From Chara braunii (lineage: Eukaryota > Streptophyta > Charophyceae > Charales > Characeae): DNA of 55,738 nucleotides. Location: assembly GCA_003427395.1 (NCBI GenBank), contig BFEA01000421.1, positions 1,035,403-1,091,140 of the forward strand, read 5' to 3'. Both the position numbers and the translations under genes were made by a program. The stretch's first letter is position 1. Each line of letters starts with the position of its first letter. Positions 22,186-31,914 of the stretch are shown in pieces. Below the pieces are notes generated by a model. That model was given only the letters and a program-made list of their open reading frames with translations, was not told the origin of the DNA and ran no database searches.

Positions 22186-23164
22186 TGAACGGCTGAAGGA
22201 CATGCCGTTCGGCCCTCGCGACATTTTCGCCTTCAGGGTGGGATGCCTTGATGGGCAACGCAAATATGCTGTGTGCGAGGGGGAATCCCTCCCCGGCAGA
22301 GCCTAGGGCTTGGGATGTCCTGGACAAGGACCTTGAATCCCGGCCCAGGACCAACGTCCGACTAGGAAAACCCCCAATAAACAAAACAAATAAAAGTAAG
22401 GGCATTCTCTATGCCTCTCAGTCTTAACCTTTGAGTAGGCTTTTAGCACGGGGCCCCTTAGCCCATGCAGACATTCACCCCAGGTACACCCATGTATACA
22501 TATATAAAGGGGTAAGTATGTGACAATCACTTCTCACATTCTTAGTGGGGTTCCTCACAACCATATGTATGTAAGTGATCGCCGACAGTCAAATCCGGAA
22601 TCTAAGCCATAGCACATACCTGCAATCACACCAAAGAGTCAAACCACAGTCCACGCACTACACGGAGTCAACCCCAACCAATCTGCACTCACACCTCTCG
22701 CTTGAGCCATTCAAGCCCCAACCTCCTGTCCAACCAACCATAATTAAATACTCAGTACTTCTGTTAAATGACCATTCAATAAAAGTTCGGGTGAAACCTT
22801 AATGAAACAATGAAAATCACCAGGGCTATAACTTTTTAGGTTGAGTGTGGAGGGTGAGTTGGATTTGAGTCGTAGACCGACGAATCGGCGACCGACCTAA
22901 TAGATGATGATCCTTAGGGGATCAAGCTGAATCTAGTCCGGATCTTGAATCGAACGATCAAGAGGGCCTGTAACACATGACAGGTCATTGCCCTAGGATG
23001 AACCTATAAGCTCATGGAGGACAATCTCCATATCATGATCTTACCTAAATCATCCTTGTTAAATATGTTTAAGCCTACCTCTAAGCAATATGGCAAAATC
23101 TCCCTCATTCAGAGTGGACTATCAAAATCGCCACCTCTCAAAATATAATCGATCTCCTTTAAAC
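22186..23164. other. Element C, AT-richer part; no gene seen
   Basis: No coding or RNA signal recognised. Confidence 0.45.
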
Positions 23165-23720
23165 TAAGAAAATTTCGGCAGTGCTTCCCGTAAGAAAAGT
23201 GTCTTTCCAGAATATACGAAAGCAGAAATAAACTTTAATTCTTGAAATTCTAATTTTGTCTAACTCCCTAAATTAGTAAAAATTTGGGCAGCACTCCCTT
23301 TAGAAAGAGAGGCTTCCCAGATTTATACTAAGTCAGATATGAACTTCAAAAGACAACTTAAGTTCAACTTCAGACAAGATTTAACTAACTCCTCAGTTTT
23401 GCAGAAATTTCGGCAACACTCCCTTTAAAAAAGTGTTATTCCAAAATTTATATAAGGCTAAGTCGAAAATTTGAAAGTAACTTTGATCCCTCAAAGTCCA
23501 ATTTTGTCCAACTTCCTGAATTAACAAAAATTTGGGCAGCACTCCCTCTAAAAAAGAAGACTTCCCAGATTTTTACTAAGTCAGATATAAGAAAAGATAA
23601 AGTTGAACTTTTGACAAGTCAAAATTTGACTAACTTCTTGGATTTGTAGAAATTTCGGCAGCGCTTCCCATAGAGAAAGTAGCTTGCCAAGATTTATACA
23701 AAGCCAAGTATAAAAAAAAT
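23165..23720. repeat. 119-bp tandem repeat in alternating dimers, five monomers
   Basis: Monomers begin near 23172, 23280, 23405, 23527 and 23650. Two types alternate: one reads AAATTTCGGCAGYRCTTCCC or close to it, the other AAATTTGGGCAGCACTCCCT. After the box, several monomers have complementary flanks (for example AACACT with AGTGTT at 23412-23434). Confidence 0.85.
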
Positions 23721-23848
23721 CCCAGAAAATGCGAGAATTTATGTAAGTAAAAAAAAATTGCTACAGAAAATGCACAAATTGACACTAACTCCTATGGCTC
23801 TAGCACGTGGCGAGCAACTAAAGCAACTACCTACCAAGCTGAAACTCA

Positions 23849-23873
23849 GACTAAGTAGTGGCCTCACTTAGTC
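23849..23873. repeat. Perfect hairpin upstream of the array
   Basis: GACTAAGT and ACTTAGTC form an 8-bp perfect stem with a 9-nt loop. Confidence 0.85.
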
Positions 23874-23990
23874 ACATGCAAGCCAGACCACAAAGGTAAG
23901 TACTTTCACCATCCCAAAGTATACCTGAACAAACAATAACTCATGACCTTTCGATGATTTAATCCCTTGTACCCAGCTTACATAAGGCAT

Positions 23991-24928
23991 AAGGTCAGGA
24001 CACCCAAACTTATGGAATGAACCTTACCTTAGCCAGGCCTAAAGTCGGGTCACCCAAACTTATGGAATGAGCCCAACTTAGCCAAAGTATACACAAACAC
24101 AGGGCAAAACAACTTTTTTTTTCTTTTGGGCGCATGACTAGACCACTCTAGTCGCCCTGAACTGTTTAAGATATCCAAGTTATATACCTGTCTTCTCCTT
24201 AGTCTTCTAAGGCTGCATATGACTGAACTAACTTAAGTTTAGTCTGCCCCAATGTACCACCAGTTTTTTCTTAATTATACTCTCTTCAGGTTGTGATAGG
24301 CTATAGTCAGACCACCTAAACTTATAAAACAGTCTGATTAGCTCGTTCTTTAATAGAGTAGTAATAAAGTATAGCCAAATTATAACCATTGGGTTCCAGC
24401 ATGTGCGAGGCTTTGAGCCAGACCCCTTGAACTTAAAGAAGGATCTAACTCTCTGCCAATTTTCATTTCTCTCTGAATCATCATGTGTGTGGCATCGAGT
24501 CAGACCCCCTGAACTTACAGAAGGGTCTGCCCTTTGCCAAGATTACTTCTTCAGAATAAAAAGCAGGAAGAGGCTGAGCCACCTAAACTTATAGAACAAC
24601 TCAGACCTCCTCGTTCAGAAACCAAATAAACAGATAAAACCCCAGTGAAAACAAGGCAATCCAAGGCACCAAAACTTATTAAATGCCCCGAGTCCATGAA
24701 AATCAGACACAATCAGACCCTTCACAAGTCAGAGCAGTCAGGTTACCTAAACTTATAGAATAGCCTGACTCTCCATGCAAAACCATAGCACTGGGTCTCC
24801 CCAAACTTATGGGGACATCCCAGCCTCCAGAGCAATCAGACCCCCTAAACTTATAGCAGGGTCTGCTGCTCCATGCAACCCAGAATAAACAAAGCACTGG
24901 GTCTCCCCAAACTTATGGGGACATCCCA
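23991..24928. repeat. Array of at least 12 hairpins with invariant AACTTA loop
   Basis: The hexamer AACTTA occurs at 24007, 24057, 24230, 24319, 24430, 24512, 24586, 24673, 24750, 24804, 24848 and 24910. Each time it sits at the tip of an inverted repeat whose stem differs from copy to copy. Examples: GACTGAACT/AGTTTAGTC (24221-24244); CAGACCC..CTG/CAG..GGGTCTG (24501-24529); AGTCAGG..CTA/TAG..CCTGACT (24736-24770); CTGAG..CTA/TAG..CTCAG (24574-24604); CCCCA/TGGGG inside CTGGG/CCCAG (24791-24823). Inner stems co-vary (CTG/CAG, CTA/TAG, CCA/TGG, AA/TT). Two perfect hairpins without the AACTTA loop lie among them (24136-24153, 24197-24212). A possible thirteenth AACTTA hairpin is at 25393-25412. 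Function unknown; the sequence alone cannot say whether it acts as RNA or DNA. Confidence 0.9.
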
Positions 24929-27782
24929 ACCTTAATGACCCAGCCAACCATCAAGCAAAACAACCCTCCATCCTGCCTTTCCCCAGATGCAGTTCTTTTC
25001 AGCAATCTGAATTCACACAGTCAATAAAGTTAAAACTGAAACTTGAACAGACATTCCTTTACTTAGTCTTGTCAAGTGTCCTGAAAGTCAAACCAAAAAT
25101 AAAGGTAGGGTTGCACTTCATATATTCAGTCAGCGATGCAATGGGAAATACAAATAGGGGTTATAGTCTGGGTTTATAGAAGGAAGCAATGGTTACCTGG
25201 CAATTCCCTGCTCCAGAACTCCTCCTGAGTTCCGGCAGAGCTCCCGCAATCGGTGGGATAACCTCCCACAAGGCCTTGCTGCGGTCCTACGGGTTGCAAT
25301 CCCGCCTGCCGCCTTCCCCTCATATCAGGACCAGACTTAGAGTAAGAAGGATAGAAGAAGAAGGTTTAAGACTCTCAGATACAAGAGGGGTGCTCTCAAA
25401 CTTACTGGAGAGGGCCTCGTAATCTTGATACTCCTGAGGGCCCCGCAATGGCAGCCAATGTGACAGCTTGGTCAATTCAGTAGTCAATCGGCGAAGTCCA
25501 CTCACTGCCAACTCCCCGAGTCACAACACTAACCTCTTTTGTCCAACCCTCGCTGCCCCGCAACCTGTAACAGTCGGCCACCTCCTTCGGTGGTATGCGG
25601 GAGCACACAGCACTAGCGGCAAGCAGCAGCAGTACCCGTCGATGGTCAACAACAACAGTCCTAGTCGCCCGCAACAGCGGTCTGCAGCAGCTACAATCTG
25701 CGCCCAGATACAACAGCCAGCCGCAGCAGTCCGCAACTGCCGTTTATAGACAGCGATCGACTAGCACCAGCAGTAGCTGCTGGTCACCACAACCCACGCA
25801 CGGTCCACAAAAGCCCCTCACACTCGCCAACCAGCAGTAGTCAGTCACCCGCAACGGCCGTCCGCTGCAACAGTGTGAGCACAGTCTGAGCACAACCCTC
25901 GGAGGCACCTCTCACTCAGCAACAACAGTAACAGTTGCCTGCAGCAGTATTCGGCGGTGGTCAACAACGGCAGCAGCCCATGCATACCAACAGCACCAGT
26001 GGCCTTATTGCCGGTCTCCAGCCACTTTGACCGACACACTAGTCTTCCGGCCTCGTGGCCTGCTCCCTCACGGTATCTGCCAATCGGGGGAGCGACACAC
26101 CGGACCCACGATGAATCCTCAACGCTGTTACTTCGTAGCCCGACTTTTGGCCGATCCTGCACTGTCCACTCGTTCCCACAGGTAAGTCTCCAACTCCCAG
26201 GTCGGCCACGGCTACTTCAGTCAATAGGCTGAGCGCACGCTGAACTGTGTCCTCCTATAACTTGGCTGGGTACATCCCTTAAGGTGAGCTAGCCAAGAAT
26301 GCATTTCCCGCTATGACACAGAAGCGCAAACTGCCTTCCCGTTAGGCATGCAGGGGCAGGGGATGGCCGCACTCGTCCGTAGGAGGAACAAAACTGGGAT
26401 GAATCTCCCGCTATAATGCGGGAGTATTGCTGCACCGTGGTAACACTGCCGACACCGATCCCACCACCCAGCAAGTCTAGCCCTCTCTCTCTCCGCGCGG
26501 CGCGACCGCCCTCATATAGCCACCATTAATAAAATGGGCAAACTCAAGCGAACCGTCTGCTAAAAAGTGACCGGGTGCATCCGTCTTTTTCATTCCTGTT
26601 GCCTTCTTCCCCCATTGCTCTCCGCAGTACCCTCTCCTCCTCGTTCATAATCTACTATCCCTCATACTAACCTACTACCCCGACCTACTCGCCCTACCTT
26701 AAAATGTCAATCTGACCTCTCCACTCGGTCACCCCCGTGGAGCATCGAGTGAACTACTACTCCCTCCTTTTTTCTTCAGCCCCGCCATAACTCTGACGCA
26801 CCACCTTCTCTCACTCCGACTTCCCCGCTAACTCTCTGCCGAATCCGACTTCAAACTCGGATTTGACGTCCCTTTAAATCCCAGCTTTGCCCCTTCTTCT
26901 ACCCGAATCTACGAAGGGCGAGATTGTGAGCCATTCTTCTCCCCCAGCCCTCCGTTGCCTTGCCCCCGATGTACTCAACGCAAAAGGCCGACCGCGTTCA
27001 TTCGAATTCCCCCCCTTTTCTTACGCCCTCGCTCCGCTGCCAGTACCCGACGACAGCCGCATAAACTACGGCTTCTTCTCCTCCGCCCCAACTACCTCTT
27101 CCTTCGTGTCTTTCCGTGAATGTCCTTGGCGCCACGTTGCGTCCGGGTTCATCCCTTCCCTGCTACCCTATCTTACGTCTGCCCTCACCCGACTATCCTC
27201 CTCCTCTCGATGCCCCTCTTCAATTCACTTTCGCCTTCGTTCTCGTTACTTCCCTTTCCTGAGTGTATCTGGCGCAGAATCGCACCCCAATTCGTTCGAG
27301 GCCTCTCCCCTCTCCCGCTTGTCGTCAACCTCGGCTTTAGCGCATCGCGACAGCCGATCGGGCCGCGCAGGGAACACACCGCAGACACGAAAATCAAGCA
27401 GACAAAACCAAAACAAGAAAAACGAAAAGGATGCTCCCGCTTTATACCCTTTCCGTTCTTGCGCAGAGGCCTCGCAGCATCCTCCCCGCCGCTTAGTGGA
27501 TTACCAGGTGCTCCGAAGAACTTCGGTTTAGCCGTGCTCCAGGCGACCCTCAGTACTACCTTGTCTGGAAAACGTGGTGCATGAAACAAGCCTAGCCCCC
27601 ATCCGTGTTCAGGCCGGTTCGGCTTGCTTCAATCGGTTACTCCGCACCCCGGCTACGACTGAATCTTTGCTGCATTGCTCCAATTTCAACAAGTGTCCCG
27701 GAGGACTCCGCCCCGGGCTATGCCCCGTGGTACTGCGGGGCCCGAGCAGGCTCACGAAACCCGGAGTACCCAGTCTTGCTTA
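24929..27782. other. Element C, middle-right part; no gene seen
   Basis: Long stretch rich in CAG/CAAC words (25560-25960) and then C/T-rich. The longest open frame (26887-27531, plus) has Ser/Pro-rich residues without a familiar motif and is not called. Confidence 0.45.
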
Positions 27783-27865
27783 TCAAGCCCCATCATCTGG
27801 CTTTGGACCTGGTCTGTATTTCAACAGCTCATGGGTGTCACACCCCTACCGCGTTTTTGCGTCCA
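27783..27865 (-). mobile_element. Degenerate SINE head
   Basis: On the minus strand the sequence parallels the head of the SINE at 9926-10125: GTGTGACACCCATGAGCTGTTG, a CAGACC step and CCAGATGATGG follow in the same order and spacing. The B box is damaged. Only this part is clear. Confidence 0.5.
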
Positions 27866-27902
27866 CATACGACCGCGATAATAATAATAACTAAATAAAA
27901 TT

Positions 27903-28062
27903 AGAAATAACATATATATATCGTCAAATAGAACTGCCCGGTAAACCGTAGGCAGAGAGGGAGAAGAGGACAACAAACGAGGGGCTGTGACAAACTGTTT
28001 CGTCGGAGTTTCACCGACTCATCAGGAGGCTGAACCCTCAACAGTCTGCAGAATCCCCTCAC
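27903..28062 (-). repeat. Ribozyme-bearing direct repeat, copy 1
   Basis: 160-bp unit repeated without visible difference at 28123-28282. It starts (plus strand) AGAAATAACATATATATATCG and ends CCCCTCACT. The hammerhead at 27989-28049 lies in it. Near-identity of the copies means a recent duplication or recent gene conversion. Confidence 0.9.
27989..28049 (-). ncRNA. Hammerhead ribozyme, type III, copy 1
   Basis: On the minus strand all conserved parts are present in order: stem III 5' strand (28049-28041), cleavage position U (28040), stem I GAGG/CCTC with loop GUUCAG (28039-28026), core CUGAUGA (28025-28019), stem II UCGG/CCGA with a 7-nt loop, core GAAA, and the stem III 3' strand CAGUUUGU. 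Stem III is open with about 9 pairs; stems I and II are closed, so the topology is type III, as in plant retrozymes and viroid-like RNAs. The predicted cut is after the U of a GUU triplet, between plus-strand positions 28040 and 28039. GUU fits the NUH rule although GUC is commoner. Confidence 0.88.
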
Positions 28063-28122
28063 TTTGTTGTCCTCTTCTCTCTCTCTGCCTACGGTTTACC
28101 GGCAGTTCTGTTTGTGATGATA
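28063..28122. repeat. Inverted partner of the ribozyme unit flank
   Basis: Positions 28064-28111 are the inverted copy of about 27930-27977 (GAACTGCC.GGTAAACCGT, GGCAGAGAG, AGAAGAGGACAACAAA). Together they make a 182-bp unit (27930-28111) with ~47-bp terminal inverted repeats and the hammerhead between them. Confidence 0.85.
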
Positions 28123-28282
28123 AGAAATAACATATATATATCGTCAAATAGAACTGCCCGGTAAACCGTAGGCAGAGAGGGAGAAGAGGACAACAAACGA
28201 GGGGCTGTGACAAACTGTTTCGTCGGAGTTTCACCGACTCATCAGGAGGCTGAACCCTCAACAGTCTGCAGAATCCCCTCAC
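28123..28282 (-). repeat. Ribozyme-bearing direct repeat, copy 2
   Basis: Second copy of the 160-bp unit, offset exactly 220 bases from copy 1. It is not followed by the inverted partner; the sequence diverges after CCCCTCACT. Confidence 0.9.
28209..28269 (-). ncRNA. Hammerhead ribozyme, type III, copy 2
   Basis: Same as copy 1 in every core and stem position, shifted by 220 bases. Two ribozymes in the same orientation 220 bases apart would, if transcribed across both and active, release a monomer RNA of 220 nt. That is the arrangement by which tandem hammerheads make unit-length (often circular) RNAs. Confidence 0.88.
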
Positions 28283-28448
28283 TGATTACACTGTAAATGA
28301 TAATCTACCTTAACCAAAATCAAAGTAGACTATCACTCACCCACACCAGATGGAAAACTCTACAGACTGTCGGTTCACACCCCATCACAATCCAGCAAAA
28401 CATCCACGAAACAAAGAAAGGTCTGTCACAGCCAAAAAATACACTCCA

Positions 28449-28450
<2 letters not shown>

Positions 28451-28479
<29 letters not shown>

Positions 28480-28562
28480 CGTCAAATAGAACTGCCCGGT
28501 AAACCGTAGGCAGAGAGGGAGAAGAGGACAACAAACGAGGGGCTGTGACAAACTGTTTCGTA
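28451..28562 (-). repeat. Truncated third copy of the ribozyme unit
   Basis: An AT microsatellite (28453-28479) leads into the same unit, which continues through the stem III 3' strand and the GAAAC core, then breaks at 28560 into TATATATAA. The CUGAUGA core, stem I and cleavage site are missing, so this copy cannot cleave. Confidence 0.85.
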
Positions 28563-29296
28563 TATATAAAACGGGCGGTAGTCGAGCAAGGACCATGGCA
28601 CCCTTCTCAACCTGCCCGTCAGCCCCACGCTCGGCCCCGCGGCAGCAAAAGGTGAGGGGGATGTTCCCACAGGTCCATCAACCCCTCAAGCCTTTTGCCA
28701 CGCTCCTCCGCTCCCTTGCCACATGCTGTTGGTCTCGATCCCTGCGCCTGCTGCGTACCAGTCCGATGCTGTAAGCTATAGGGCTAAGCCCAAGCCTGGT
28801 ACCAGCAGGCCTGACTCACCTAATAAAGAGGTAGCCCCCAGCCTTTTGGGGCCAAAGGAGCCACCCCATGCCATTTCCTAACCTGTACTCACACACATGA
28901 CCACAAAAAAGCCGCGCCGACCTCCCGATCGTGTCGCGGCTACCCTTACCCAGCCGAATCCATCAGTTCCCATCATCAGGATTCCGTGTAAGTTGACACT
29001 GGCTTACTGAACCATCCAATCATACTATGCGAAACCAGAGAACGGAGTGTCCCTAAGTTAGTCAGTTTAATCAAAACAAAACGACTGTTATGATAGAGCA
29101 CGTCGACGAGCATCCACGCCGTGCCTTCTATCGTGATCAAAAGGGAGAAAATCACGCGCGCCTCAAACCTGCGCGCCCACACACTTTCTATTTCTAGGTG
29201 TTACCGTCGAACCTTTAGTCCGCGCCCCCCCGCAATTCGCGCAGTCTTCCCATAGACTCTGAATCGACCCATTCCTCTGTCAACTACAAAAACCCA
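28563..29296. other. Element C, right end; no gene seen
   Basis: No coding region recognised. CTGGTACCAG at 28796-28805 is a short palindrome. Confidence 0.45.
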
Positions 29297-29326
29297 GTGC
29301 GAGTACCCTTGTAAGGGTATTCGCAC
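29297..29326. repeat. Terminal hairpin of element C
   Basis: GTGCGAGTACCCTT and AAGGGTATTCGCAC form a 14-bp stem (one G.T wobble) with a 2-nt loop, five bases from the end of the insertion. Confidence 0.85.
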
Positions 29327-29340
29327 CGACATCGTATAGT

Positions 29341-30330
29341 TGCTTGATGCCGCAGGTGGGTGCAAGGTCTTCTCCAAGATCGATCTCAAGTCTGACTACC
29401 ACCAGATTGAAGTCGATCCTGCGGACCAGCACAAGACTGCGTTCAAAACGCGCGATGGGCTTTACGAGTTTACCGTAATGCCTTTCGGTCTCACGAACGC
29501 ACCAGCCACCTTCCAAAGCCTCATGGACAAGGTCCTCCGCGAACAGATTGGCCAGTTCGTGGTGGTCTACCTCGATGACATACTTATCTTCAACAAGTCC
29601 ATGACGATCCTCAAGAAAACACAACTCCATCTCAACTTAGAGAAATCTGAGTTTGGGAAGGATAGCGTAATCTATCTTGGGCATCGGTTGTCTGCTGCAG
29701 GCCTGGAGCCTGAGGCAACCAAGGTTGAGGTCATACGCAATTGGCCTCAACCTGTGAACATTCGCGAACTGCGTTCTTTTTTGGTCTGGCGTCATACTAT
29801 CGGAAGTTTGTGCCCTGCTTCTCTATTGTTGCTCATCCATTGTCGCGGTTGACCAGTAAAAATGTTCCCTATTCTTGGGACGCCGCATGCACGAATGCTT
29901 TCCAAGCTTTAAAGGAAGCCTTGGTAAGTCACCCAGTACTCCGCATTGCAGATCCCAAATTGATGTTCCAAGTCCCTACGGATGCGAGCCAGTACGGAAT
30001 CGGCGTAGTGCTGCCGCAAGACGACGACGATGGCTTGCGACCACTCAAATACTACAGTAAACGCATGCCCAGCGTAAAGGTAGCCACTTCCACCTACATG
30101 CGCGAGCTCTATGCTTTGCGTATGGCGTTGGACCACTGGAAACACTATCTTTTGGAACGCCACTTCAAAGTCTTATCAGATCATGAGACTCTGAAGTGGA
30201 TCAAACAACAAACTACCCTGTCCCTTACCTTGCTTCGCTGATTCCATGAAATTGACATTTTCAATTTTGAGTTAAGACACAAAAAAGGTTGTTATAACCG
30301 AGTAGCTGATGCTTTGTCTCGCCACCCCAA
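29341..30330 (+). pseudogene. pol: Element B pol, part 2: rest of reverse transcriptase and RNase H
   Basis: Continues the reverse transcriptase interrupted at 20886. Motifs in order: FSKIDLKSDYHQIEV (catalytic Asp), MPFGLTNAPATFQSLMDKVL, and VVYLDDILIFN (YLDD intact). A one-base frameshift near 29790 moves the reading to another frame, which carries ASYYRKFVPCFS and then RNase H: TDASQYGIGVVL (catalytic Asp), MRELYALRMALDHWKHYL (Glu), VLSDHETLKW. A stop at 30239-30241 stands where a tryptophan is usual. DALSRHP marks the end of RNase H. Inactivating lesions therefore lie outside the polymerase active site. Confidence 0.9.
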
Positions 30331-31500
30331 GTACATGACCTGCCTTGTCAAATCCTACGACATCCGGAAGAAACTGAAGGAGGAACTCGTAGAGCACACC
30401 GCCAAGGATCCGAAGCTTAGTTCCATCCTTGAGCGGCTACGGGCTGACCCTAGCAGTCAGCCTGATTTTCACGAGTATGGAGGACTGATTTTTCGTCGCT
30501 ACGGGAACCACGAATGTTTGTGTGTGCACAACCATGAGCCTCTCCGCACGCACTTTCTGGACTTGGCTCATGACCGGAGCGCACACTTCGCCATGGCAAA
30601 GACGTATGCAAATCTGCTGCGACAGTTTGATTGGCTTGGCATGAAAGGGACTACTGAAAAATTTGTGGCTGAGTGTCAAGTCTGTCAACGAATCAAACCA
30701 TGCAGACAAAAAGCCCATGGGGCTACTCGCAGCCCTTCCCATTCCCGATGGTCCCGGGGGAGTCCGTCTCCGTTGATTTCACCGACATGGGAAAGGTAAG
30801 TAAGAATGACTACTCACAAGTCATAGTGATAGTTGACCGATTCTCTAAGTTTCTCAATTTGATCCCTTTGCCGCCGCACGCCCCAACAGAATTAGTGATT
30901 CGTGAGTTCCAACAAAAGTACATTCTGCAGTTCGGGACCCCGAAGACTCTCGTAAGCGATCAGGACCCACACTTCATTAGTTCTGAATGGAAGGACTTCA
31001 CGTCTCATCTGGGGATCAGGTTGTGTATGACATCTGGCCAACACCCTAAAGCCAACGGTTTGGCTGAAGAAATCAACCAGACTGTGTTCCAACTTCTCCG
31101 CGCTTTGATTATCCCGGATCAGGAAACATGGGATGAAGAGTCTCACTCTTTATGTGGTTGTTTGAATCAATTAACTTAGATTCATTGACTTCAGTCAATG
31201 AATAACTGTCTTGACGCCAACTTTGGCTGGATTTAGGCTCGCTAGAGTTCAGATGGGTTATACAACAACTCCATCCATTCTTCCACCGGCATGGCACCTG
31301 ACAGGCTGCATCTCAGTTGGCAGATCCGTAATCCGCTCTCCTACCTATTCCCTGAGAAGCCAGCTGGCTTAACATCGGGCAGGCCTGGCTTCAGGGCCAA
31401 GTATGATCGCTTGCTCAAGGTCGCCATTGCAGCCATGACCAAGCGACAACATGCCATGATCCATCACGCGAACAAGGGGCGCCGACCGTCGGACATTTAG
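30331..31500 (+). pseudogene. pol: Element B pol, part 3: integrase
   Basis: Integrase inserts the cDNA. The HHCC zinc-binding region is seen as HDRSAHFAMAK and CQVCQ. A frameshift near 30715 follows. The core is then SVDFTDMG (first Asp), LVSDQDPHFIS (second Asp) and GLAEEINQT (Glu). An 80-bp insertion (31165-31244) splits the segment before YNNSIHSSTG, and a TAG at 31498-31500 stands just before VGSYVWVKM, where Gln is usual. Confidence 0.88.
31165..31244. repeat. 80-bp double-hairpin micro-insertion in the integrase
   Basis: Sequence absent from the expected integrase reading. It contains a perfect 11-bp stem ATTCATTGACT/AGTCAATGAAT with a 2-nt loop (31180-31203) and a second stem GCCAA/TTGGC (31216-31227). 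GAATC (31164-31168) before it and GAGTTC (31245-31250) after it suggest a worn junction. Boundaries are approximate. Confidence 0.6.
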
Positions 31501-31914
31501 GTAGGAAGCTATGTCTGGGTCAAGATGTCTGAATTCTCAAAAGAAGAAGGGGTCTCTCGCAAACTTCTCCCACTCTATTACCGACCGTGGGAAGTTTTGG
31601 ATGTGATTGGCGAAGACCACTTTGGCCCTTCGTACGTAGTTGATGTGCCAGCCCATCTGCGGACATACCTCGTGTTCCATGCATCCAAACTGTACCTCCA
31701 CCGTGATGCTAAGACATTAAATTATCGCGAAGATATGATCCCTCGCGCGATCAAAGGTGGGCATGAGATAGACCGAATTAAACAGCACGTAGGGAAGGGA
31801 CGCAACAGACAGTACCAGGTTCACTTTATGTATCATGCGTTAGATGATCTGTACTGGATTTCCAAGCAAGAACTGCTACGCAGTGCACCGCGCGTTGTTA
31901 AAGCCTACGAGTGA
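31501..31914 (+). pseudogene. pol: Element B pol, part 4: integrase C-terminus and chromodomain
   Basis: Same frame as the preceding segment after its TAG. YYRPWEVLDVIGEDHFGPSY is the GPY/F-like module of chromovirus integrases. HEIDRIKQHVGKGRNRQYQV then LDDLYWISKQEL is a chromodomain, which in this group tethers the integration complex to modified histones. The stop at 31912-31914 ends the polyprotein 133 bases before the polypurine tract. Confidence 0.88.

Larger units (their letters stand above)
20887..29331. mobile_element. Element C: 8.4-kb non-coding insertion in the RT gene of element B
   Basis: The reverse transcriptase breaks after NAYPLP and resumes with LLDAAGGCKVFSKIDLKSDY, so all sequence between is inserted. 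It begins TGTCGG (20887-20892) and ends CCGACA (29326-29331), a 6-bp terminal inverted repeat. No target duplication is visible at the junctions. A 14-bp hairpin (29297-29326) lies at the very 3' end. No LTR pair, no primer-binding site and no recognisable protein are present. A hairpin near one end and no target duplication recall Helitron-like elements, but the TC/CTRR ends and AT target of classical Helitrons are absent, so the class is open. Confidence 0.7.

Noticed and set aside
26887-27531. 214-residue open frame on the plus strand in element C
   Set aside because: Ser/Pro/Arg-rich without any known motif, overlapped by equally long frames in other phases; looks like chance in C/T-rich DNA.
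28978-29000. CCTGATGATGG on the minus strand, another hammerhead-like core
   Set aside because: No stem II and no GAAA follow.
20887-29331. Classical Helitron identity for element C
   Set aside because: Terminal hairpin and lack of target duplication fit, but no TC start, no CTRR end and no A/T target.
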